Positions 7,328 to 15,900 of a stretch of 64,000 bases of DNA are shown here, piece after piece (the first letter of the stretch is position 1; each line of letters starts with the position of its first letter). Where the stretch lies: positions 124,001-188,000 of the forward strand of contig JADJPG010000002.1 of the NCBI GenBank assembly GCA_016713365.1, in the 5' to 3' direction. The notes beneath the pieces were generated by a model. It did no database searches. It saw only the letters and a program-made list of their open reading frames with translations, and was not told the origin of the DNA. The DNA comes from Verrucomicrobiota bacterium. Its GTDB lineage: Bacteria; Verrucomicrobiota; Verrucomicrobiia; Limisphaerales; JADJPG01. Both the position numbers and the translations under genes were made by a program.

Positions 7328-8127
7328 CAAAGTCTGCGAAGGTGAAACCCGCCGTCGACGTTGAGGACTTCGCCGGTGCTGAACGGCAGAAGGTCTTGCG
7401 CGATGGCGGCGACGGCGCGGCCGATGTCTTCCGGCGTCCCCCAGCGTTGGATGGGCGTGAGTCCATCGGCGATGAGCTTGTCGTATTTCTCCTTCACCGG
7501 ACCGGTCATATCGGTGGCGATGACGCCGGGGCGAATTTCGTAAACGTTGATGCCATGCTCCGCCAGTCGTGAGGCGAAGAGCGGAGTGAGCATGGAGAGC
7601 GCGGCCTTGGCGATGCAGTAATCGCCGCGGTTCGTGGACGCGGTGTAGGCCGAGATGCTGGAGATGGTGATGATTTTGCGGGGTGAGGCGTGATGCGTGA
7701 TGCGCGATGAAGTTGTCTGCTCAATCATCCACTTCGCTGCGAGCTGCGTGAGGAAGTAGGGCCCCTTCACGTTGATGTTCATCAAGCGATCGAAGCTTTC
7801 CTCGCCGGCTTCCAGAATGTCCGCGCGAACGTTCGGTGCGACGCCGGCATTGTTCACCAGCAAGTCCAGCCGTCTGTAAGTCGAGCGCGTGAAATCGATC
7901 AGCCTGCTACGGTCGGCGGTGAGGCTGATGTCTGCCTGACAGATTTCGGTGCGGATGGTTTTCCCGACGGCGGTTCCGGTGGCGACGCAATCCTTGGCGG
8001 TGGCGCGGGCGGCATCTTCGTTGCCGGCGTAATTCACCACGAGATCAAAGCCGAGCTTGGCGAGTTCGAGCGCGATGCCGCGTCCGATGCCGCGGGAAGC
8101 GCCGGTGATGAGAGCCACTTGATTCAC
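7327..8127 (-). CDS. Short-chain dehydrogenase/reductase (3-ketoacyl-ACP reductase-like)
   Basis: This is a 266-residue classical SDR with a Rossmann fold: TGASRGIG (residues 7-14) binds the cofactor, NNAG follows beta-4, and the catalytic Ser and YxxxK are seen in ISSISAYTASTNRGDYCIAK. The C-terminus (VLNVDGGFHL) is typical of FabG-like enzymes. Position next to a flavin oxidoreductase and a GH88-like hydrolase makes a sugar or uronate dehydrogenase more likely than fatty-acid synthesis; this is inference. Between the helix ending KWMIEQ and the strand KIITIS lies a short extra stretch (SSRITHHASPR) encoded by three tandem heptamers, absent from ordinary SDRs. Confidence 0.9.
   Translation of the reverse strand: MNQVALITGASRGIGRGIALELAKLGFDLVVNYAGNEDAARATAKDCVATGTAVGKTIRTEICQADISLTADRSRLIDFTRSTYRRLDLLVNNAGVAPNVRADILEAGEESFDRLMNINVKGPYFLTQLAAKWMIEQTTSSRITHHASPRKIITISSISAYTASTNRGDYCIAKAALSMLTPLFASRLAEHGINVYEIRPGVIATDMTGPVKEKYDKLIADGLTPIQRWGTPEDIGRAVAAIAQDLLPFSTGEVLNVDGGFHLRRL
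7688..7708. repeat. Three tandem GCG(T/C)GAT heptamers inside the SDR gene
   Basis: On the plus strand the units are GCGTGAT, GCGTGAT, GCGCGAT, 21 nt in total. Read on the coding strand they give a SRITHHAS-type peptide, without changing frame, at the loop before the catalytic-Ser strand of the dehydrogenase. Confidence 0.7.
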
Positions 8128-8226
8128 GCGGGAACGCTAGGAGTTTTTGGGAGGGGCCAAAAGCAGAAACTCGTGGACGCTTTGCCGGCTTGCGACGGGT
8201 GGCGCGGGCTTCGTATGCTGACGGCA

Positions 8227-9333
8227 ATGCGACAAGTCAAAGTTCCGCTGAAAGAGCGGAGTTATTCCATTTTCATTGGCGGCGGATTGCTGGCCCGGCT
8301 GGGCGCGGAATGCGCGAAGCTGAAGCTCGGTCAACGCTGCGCCGTTATCACCGACCGCAATGTCGGGCCACGCTACGCGCGGGCGGCCATTGCGAGCTTG
8401 AAGGCGGCGGGTTTCGACCCGGTGCTCATCACTGTTCCGGCGGGCGAGACAGCGAAGAGCTTGAAGACGGTGCAGGCATGCTACGATGAACTTGCGTCGC
8501 ATCGGCTGGAGCGCAAGTCGTTCATCGTCGCGCTCGGTGGCGGAGTGGTGGGCGACCTCGCGGGCTTCGTGGCGGCGACGTATCTGCGTGGCGTGCCGTT
8601 CGTGCAAGTGCCGACGACGCTGCTGGCGCAGGTGGACAGTTCCGTTGGGGGCAAGGTGGGCGTGAACCTCAAGGCGGGAAAGAACCTCGTAGGCGCGTTC
8701 TATCAGCCGAAGCTCGTGCTGTGCGACCTCGACACGCTGCGGACGCTGCCGAAGCGCGAGTTCCGCGCCGGGCTCGCCGAGGTGATTAAATACGGGATCA
8801 TTTACGACGAGGCGCTCTTCGAGCGACTGGAGAACCGGCTGGCGAAGTTGCTGAAGCTCGACGCGAAGTTGCTGGGCGAAGTGGTGGCGCGTTGCTGCGA
8901 GATCAAGGCGGAGGTCGTGGGGCAGGACGAAACGGAGACTGGCCTGCGCGCGATTCTGAATTTCGGCCACACGATTGGTCACGCCATCGAGAACTCCTTC
9001 GGCTACGGCAAGTATCTGCATGGCGAGGCGATTTCCATCGGGCAGATCGCGGCGGCGGAGTTGTCCTGCGCGGTGCTGGGATTCTGCGGCGGTTGCGCGG
9101 AACGCATCCGCGATTTGTTCAAGCGCGCCGGTTTGCCAACGGAGATTAGCCTGACGTCCGCGCAGCGCGCGAAGCTGCTGGCCGCGATGAAGCTCGACAA
9201 GAAGGTCAGCGGCGGCGAGATCAAGTTCGTGCTCGCCGAGGACATTGGCAAAGTAGTCTGGGGCCAGAAGGTGCCAGAGGAACTGGTGGTCGAACTCCTC
9301 GGTGGCGGCCCTCCCGACGACTCGATACCGTAA
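8227..9333 (+). CDS. aroB: 3-dehydroquinate synthase
   Basis: This 368-residue enzyme converts DAHP to 3-dehydroquinate in the shikimate pathway, using NAD and a divalent metal in the cytoplasm. Visible motifs are the NAD-binding GGGVVGDLAGFVAATYLRG, the active-site region VPTTLLAQVDSSVGGKVGVN and the metal-binding His segment LNFGHTIGHAIE. I chose ATG 8227 (MRQVKVPLKERSY), which matches the family N-terminus; upstream in-frame codons add about 36 unrelated residues. It is divergent from the dehydrogenase gene, and its end overlaps the next gene by about 32 nt, suggesting translational coupling. Confidence 0.96.
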   Translation: MRQVKVPLKERSYSIFIGGGLLARLGAECAKLKLGQRCAVITDRNVGPRYARAAIASLKAAGFDPVLITVPAGETAKSLKTVQACYDELASHRLERKSFIVALGGGVVGDLAGFVAATYLRGVPFVQVPTTLLAQVDSSVGGKVGVNLKAGKNLVGAFYQPKLVLCDLDTLRTLPKREFRAGLAEVIKYGIIYDEALFERLENRLAKLLKLDAKLLGEVVARCCEIKAEVVGQDETETGLRAILNFGHTIGHAIENSFGYGKYLHGEAISIGQIAAAELSCAVLGFCGGCAERIRDLFKRAGLPTEISLTSAQRAKLLAAMKLDKKVSGGEIKFVLAEDIGKVVWGQKVPEELVVELLGGGPPDDSIP

Positions 9334-9946
9334 ACTCCAATTCAACGTGTCTGCCGTCAGCGAAACGATCGTCCGCGAATACTTCGAGCTGCATGGCTTC
9401 TTTGTCCGGCAGCAGCGGAAGTACATCACGTCGTCGCGACGCGATGATGACGAGATTGATTTCTTTGTCCTGAACCCGAAGCCCGTGGCGAAGGGCGAAC
9501 TGCCGTTTGAACTGAGCTCGGCGGATCTCGCGGCTGTGGTGCGCGCCGTCGTGGTGGTGAAGGGGTGGCACACGGACACGTTCAGCCCCGGCCTGCTGGC
9601 GAATGCGCCGGAGATTTTTCGTTTTCTCGAACCGGCGGTGTTCCAGGCGGCGATTAAGGCGTTCGGTGACGGGGAGCCCTTGATAAAGATTCTTGTGGTG
9701 CCGGCGCTGCCGCACGCGACGGAGGGTCGCGAGCAGAGCATCCAGATGCTCAAGGCGAAGGGAATCGATGCGGTGATTTCGTTCCGCACGATGCTGGCGG
9801 ATTTGATCGAGCAGATCGAAGTAAACCGCAATTACCAGAAGAGCGACCTGCTTCAGGTGATTCGGATCCTGAAAAACTACGGGTTCTTCCGCGAGCCGCA
9901 GCTTGAGTTGTTCAAGCCGAAGCGACGGAAGTCCAAGCCGGATTGA
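9302..9946 (+). CDS. Conserved-looking hypothetical protein downstream of aroB
   Basis: This is a 214-residue soluble protein that I do not recognise. It starts with a GTG overlapping the aroB end (a GTG at 9347, before SAVSETIVREYF, is an alternative start). The sequence looks globular alpha/beta: an N-terminal helix (VREYFELHGFFVRQQRKY), an acidic strand (DDDEIDFFVLN), a repeated VVVVKGWHTD strand, and a basic C-terminal tail (FKPKRRKSKPD). The first part (a helix, then RDDDEIDFFVLNPKP) resembles restriction-endonuclease-like folds, in which an Asp in such a strand is catalytic, but the pattern is incomplete. Co-transcription with aroB is likely from the overlap. Confidence 0.75.
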   Translation: MAALPTTRYRKLQFNVSAVSETIVREYFELHGFFVRQQRKYITSSRRDDDEIDFFVLNPKPVAKGELPFELSSADLAAVVRAVVVVKGWHTDTFSPGLLANAPEIFRFLEPAVFQAAIKAFGDGEPLIKILVVPALPHATEGREQSIQMLKAKGIDAVISFRTMLADLIEQIEVNRNYQKSDLLQVIRILKNYGFFREPQLELFKPKRRKSKPD

Positions 9947-9956
9947 TCAGCGCCAG

Positions 9957-12900
9957 TTACGGGCGACGGGGCGTGACGATGCGGTAGTAACGGTTTGTAA
10001 TGGGGGAAAAATCCAGCACTGTCCTCCGGCTATTGCTGAGCGCCGGGAGATCGAACTGGCGTTGCCATGAGGAGTCTTCAATTCTGTCCGTGAACTCGAC
10101 GGTGTAGCTGCGGCTGGCCACGGCGTCGAACGACAGCGTGCGATAGTCGGTGCCATTGATCCCCTCAATCCGCAGCAAGCTGTTGCCGTCGGTGGGGTTG
10201 GTGCCCGCTTGATATTCCTCCCAGTTGGTCATCCCATCGTTGTCGGGATCGAGATTTCGATCCAACGCACTGCCACCATTGAAGCCGTAGCGCTGTTCCC
10301 AGTCATCGGAGAGGCCATCACCATCGGAATCGGCAACGGTGGTGACCTGGAACGTGGCATTTGCGGGCAGTCCGAGGGTGGCGGGATTGCGTACGACGAC
10401 GCGCCAGGTCTGGTTCGTCACGAAGTTCGTGGGCGCGAGAAATACGGGGAAGTCTGCGAAGCTGAAAACGGTGTTGCTGGCGCGGAGCGTACTCAGCTGA
10501 CGCCATTCAAAGCCTAGTGGCAAGGGGTTGCCCGTGGCGGAAGCGCTGACGGTGAACAGCGATCCAGTGATGACAGTGATGCTGGCTGGCGGCACGTGAA
10601 TCATGGGATTGATGAGAACAGTGAGGCGCGCCGGGTTGCTAAAGATGGTTCCGACGTTGTCCGTGATGGCGACATCGTAAGGGCCGTCGTTTGCAAATGT
10701 GACATTGCTGACAGTAAGGCTACTGGAGGTCGCGCCTTCGATCTCCACGCCGTATAGACGCCACTGGTAGCGCAGCAATCCGGTGCCGATGGCCGAGACG
10801 GTGAAGCGCGCGTTGTTGGTCGTGAAACCGTAGGTGGCGAGGTTGGTCGAACCGCGCAGCGCGATGTTGGTCGGCTGGGAAGTGACGTAGGCGCCGAGAA
10901 CGACGGACAGGTTGGCGTTGGAGCTGATGGCGGCGCCGGCGGGATTAAACACGACGACCTGATAGACGCCAGCGTTGTCGAATTCAACGTTGGGCAGAAC
11001 GAGGGAACGATTGGTCTGGCCGAACAGATTTGCGCCGTTGAAGAGCCACTGGTAACGGAGGGGATTGCTGCCGGTTGCGGTGACGGAGAGCGTCGCCGTC
11101 TGCGAACCGACTGCAGTCCGGCTTGCGGGTTGGGTGGTGATGGTGGGGGCGATGGTGCCGACGCTGCCCGCGCCCACGCTTGGAGTCGTGGCCCGCCACG
11201 CTGCGGGATCATTGCCGTATTGCGAAGTGGCGATGCGACGAAGCGCGGCGCCGGTGCCGTCCGCGCCGGAAGGCCACGGAGCGGAATCCGCGTAGGTCAA
11301 TGCTTCGACGAGAATGTAAGGAATCGCGCCGGGCACGGGTGCGTCCGGGCGCAGCAGTTCGAGCGTGTCGGACGAGTTGTCGAGCTTGCCGGAGTAGGGG
11401 CCGAGAATGCGGGTGGACGGAGGCACGTTGTAGCGGGCGCGGAAGGCGTCGGACAGTTCTGCATTCGCTGGGTCAAAGCTGACTAGGACTAGGTGAGCGG
11501 CGGCGCCGAGCGTGACATTGGTGGGGAAATCAAACTCCACTCCACCGCGCACGTGCCAGGTGTTGATCGGGTTCGCCGAATCGAACAGCGCGACGCTGGA
11601 CGCGCCGGCGTTGAACAGTTCGATGTATTCGCCAAAGTCGTCGTCCTGGCCGAAGGCGTTGTCGGGCGGGCGGAACATGACTTCGCTCAACACCACCGGG
11701 CCCACGCGGGGTCCGGAGTTTGCGGCGTTGGGGGTATTGGAGATCTGCGCGACGAAATGTTCCTCGCCGGTGCTGGTGACGTGGCGTCCGAACGAAACGC
11801 CGTTCGCAGCCGCACCAAACTGGGAGCCGTGGAAGTAACCGGTGAGGTTGGTGTTTGCGTCGCCGGAGAAGAGATAGGCTTCATCGCCCAGCGAACTGAA
11901 CGCGAAGCTGGTGGGCAGCGCGGGTGCGGCGTTGAAATCTGCCTCGGTAAATGTGCGGTAGCCGCCGGGCGGGATCACCACGTCGGTGGCGATGCGGAAT
12001 TTTCTCGGCGTGCCGAAGTCGTCGGACAGGAACCAGCCGCGGAGGTTCACGGCGTTCGTCGTGGGATTGTAGAGCTCGATGAAATCCACGGCGGGCAGGT
12101 CGGTGTGCGAGAGGACTTCATTGATGAGCACCGGGGCGAAGGCGACGGGAGCGATGTCGTTCGCGCCGGGGGAACCGTTCTCAGAACCGCTCGGGCGCCA
12201 GCTGGATTTCAAATCCCACGTATTGAAGGGCGCATTCTCATTCACGATGACGAGCGAGAAACCGTTGCCATCGGTGATCGGATACCAGGAGTTGTTGTAG
12301 CTGAACTCGAGGATCTTTTCGCCGGTGGCGTCGTCGAGCCGGAGAAGTTCGCCGTTGTTCTCCAGCGAGCCGGTGTATTGGCCGGCGATGTTGCCGGGCG
12401 CTCCGTAGCGGGCGGCAAAGGCCGTGGGATTCTTCACGATCAACACACGGGCGCCGGCGGCTAGGTTCGTGACGGCGCTGCTGGTGAAGTCGAACTCAAC
12501 GCCGCTGGTGAAGCGGACGCCGGTGAGCGGCACGGCGACGGGACCGATATTTTTCACTTCGAGATACTCGAACTCCGCGGCGCTGTTGACGTTTCCGACG
12601 AGCGTCGTCGGGTGATACATGATTTCGGTCACGCGCAGGTAACGCTGGGCGAGACTGGGCGCACCGACGTAATTGGTGGAGCGCACGGAACGTCCGCGAT
12701 GATCGGTCAGTGTCAGCAGTTCGCCGCGCGCCGAGAGCTGGCCGCGGTAGTTGCCTTGCACGAAGAGGCCTTGGCCGCCGCGTGGTCCGGTGGTGCGGGC
12801 GCGGAAGGACTTCACATCGGGCGAGAGGTAGAGGCTGCCGCTGGCGGGGATCACCGTGCCGCCGCGGAAGGTGAGCTGGATCGCGCCGTCGATTTTCCAG

Positions 12901-15900
12901 TTTGAGATGTCCACAGCGTAGTTGTTCGGATTGCGCAGCTCGACGTATTCCTGCGACTGACGACTGGAGGCGGGATTGAACTCGATCGCGCCGAACTGAA
13001 TGACGGCATTGGTCGGTTGCGGGCCGACGTAGGGCCCGTCGTTCGCGAAGCGCAGCGTGTTGAAGATCCAGCCGCGGCGTCGCGCGAAGTATTCGGTTTT
13101 AAGAATGTTCACGGCGACAGACATGGTCTGGGTGGGCGCCCAGTTGCCCCACTTGGCGAAGTCGAGCGCGGCATCGGGCTCCAACTGAGCGGCGAGTTCA
13201 TCGACGCGACGTTCGAGCCGGAGAAGCAGGGGATGGGTGTTGCTCGGGCGGAGGAAATCTTCCTGAACGGTGCTCCAGCGGCGGTGGAACATCTCGTAGG
13301 TTTCGTCGGTGAGAAAGATCGCGTTGACGAGCGGATGATTGACCCCGATGTAGTCGTAGGCTGACCGCGACTGGGTGTAATAGAGATTCGTCCAGTAGAT
13401 GTTGGTGTTGAAGTAACCGTTGATTACCTGGTTGCCGACCTGGAAGAAGCCGAAGGTGCGGCCGAAGACGAGATCCAGATCCCACGGCAGCATCTGCCAC
13501 TCGCCGGTGCCTTCCGAATCGCGGTAGAGGTAGTAATTCTTGAACCAGCAGCAGTCCTCGTTCTGCACGAGCTGGATGGTGGCGAGGAAGTTGACGACCT
13601 CGGGAATGTCCACGTTGTCGTAGAGAAAACTCTTCAGCGCGGTTTCGGAGGGGGCGTTCAAACCATCGACGAGCGACTGGAGATCGGAGTTGTCCTCGTC
13701 GCGGCGCGTTTTCTTTTCGGCCACACCGCCGTAGCCGTTGGTGAGCGGGAGGTAAACCTTGTAGAGCGCGCCATTGGGATCGAGCCCGACGCGGTCGAGG
13801 AAGTTGTCGTCGCCTTTTTCCACCATGTAGAAGATGCCAAAGAAAGCGTTGTTCTGCTGGATGCGCACCGGGAAGGCGAAGTGCGTGGGCACCCCGGCAT
13901 TCGCGAAGGTTTCGTAAGCGAGCGGCTGGCGGACGTAGGATTTGTCGGCGATGGGGGTGAGCAGATTGAAGTCATCAACGCGCGGCGCGTTGGGGCTCCA
14001 GCGGAATTTGTAACCGCGATTGAGATCCACGTTCATGCTGCGCTTGTGAAAGACGCCGGCCGTGGTCTGGCCGTGGAGGTTGATGAAGACGTTGTCGTAA
14101 AATTCGTTGTCGTAGGCGATCGAGCAACGCGTGCCGGTGGCGTTGGTGATGAGCACGGGGTTCTGCACGAACATGTGCAGGACGGGGACCGGATTTGTCA
14201 GGCCGGGATTGGGAATGACGACGCCGGTATACTGCGGCGAGTTCTTAGGATCATTGAAGAGCGGGAAGCGCGAACTGTTCGTCGAGGTGTCCGTGGTGAA
14301 GACGTAGTAGCGGACCATTTGCCCGGGCTGCGACGCAGTGGCGGGAATGCTCGCGCCATACAAACCGTCGAGCGCCGCGCCGTCGCCATGCTGGCCGTCG
14401 TCAAACATCGCGACGTTGACTTCGTTGCTGAACATCACGCGGTAGACGAGGCGGACGGTGTTGACGGGGAAGAAGGTGGGCGCGACGCGGGCGGTGACGA
14501 TGATTTCGTCGGTGTCGCCGGGTAACGTGGGGAGATGCGCCACGTCAGAGAGCAGCGGACCGACGGCGCTGCCACCGGCGCCGTTTTCTTCGCCGGGCGA
14601 CGGCGGAGCGAAGTAGCGTCGCGCATTGGGATCCAAGGCAACGCTGCTGGCGGTGAGTTCAGGACGGATGAGGAAATCGCCGTCGCTGGCGCTGGCGTTG
14701 AGGCCGTGAATGGCGAGGACATTGGCGCCGGGCTGGAGCAGTCCGCGGAATGTCGTGAGATTGAACTCGTCGAAGTTCATCACGTCACCATCGGTGCGCG
14801 ATTGGGAGGCGGCGGAATTCCATTGCGGCGTGGCCGGAGCGTTCGCGCTGGCGACGGGCTGACCGTTCAGATACGCCACAAATCCGTCATCGTGCTGGAG
14901 GCGGAGATTGAGAAACTGGATGGCGGCGGGATTCGTGACGGTGAACGGAAGGCGAAGATAGGCGGAGGCGTTTTGATCCTTCATCGCGGATTGAAGGCTC
15001 GACGTCAGGTAGGGCGAGAGGGTTGGCCGGCCGCGGATGGTGGCGGTGACGAACGAGCGATCACCGCCGTCGCCGTACGCGCCGCCGAAGCCAGCGGGTT
15101 CGAGCACGATGTCGATTGGGTCGCCGGCTTGCACGCCGTTGATGGTCACGGAGCGGAAGGTGGGGCTGGAATTCGTGCCGGGCAGGGTGATGGCGTCGCG
15201 TTGATTGCCGTTGTGGAAGACGCGCGCGGAGACGCCCGCGCCGTTGGCGTCGAGCTTCAGCACGCTCCAGTCCACGGTGATGCTTCCGCTGACTTCACTG
15301 ATCCAGCGGCGCACTACCCAGTGCTGCGGGCCGGCGTTGATGCCGTTCGGGTTCATCACGCGCTGGCCGATCTCGGTCGACGGCGGGTCGCCGTTCCACC
15401 AGTCCCACGAAGCGCCGTCCCAGAAATTGTTCGTGCTGTGCGGACCGTTGTTTCGAGGGAAGGCGACGAAGTTGGTCGCGCGATAGATCGGAGCGGCGGC
15501 GTTGGTGCCGCCATAGAAGTAGCCGTAGAACCAGTTGTTCTCGCCCTGAACTCCGGCGAAGGACCAGTCGGCGACGGAATCCGCCACGACGGTGAGGGAG
15601 GGATCGGATGTTTCGAGATTCGCGGTGAAGACGGTGGAATCGCATTCGCTGTCTGAGCCGCTGCCGGGATCGAGCACGAAATCCACTCGGGAGCCGAGCC
15701 GTGTGGGAACCGTCACGGAATACGTGTCGCTGCTGACGAGGGCGGCGCGCTGGAAGACTTCGTTTCCGTCGACGAAGATGCGCGCGACGGTGCCGTCGCC
15801 GCAGGGCGCGGGCGTAGTGTCGATCCAGCCGCCGGAGAAGCGAACGGTGAGCGGCGAACTGTTCGTGGTGGCGAGGTACCAGTAGCTGATGGAGTAAATT

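Noticed and set aside
8137..9831. 564-codon minus-strand frame across aroB
   Set aside because: Lies opposite aroB and its overlapping neighbour; composition is Arg/His-rich with no domain.
11493..12464. Plus-strand frame inside the lamin-tail gene
   Set aside because: Low-complexity Gly/Val/Glu shadow of a real coding frame on the other strand.
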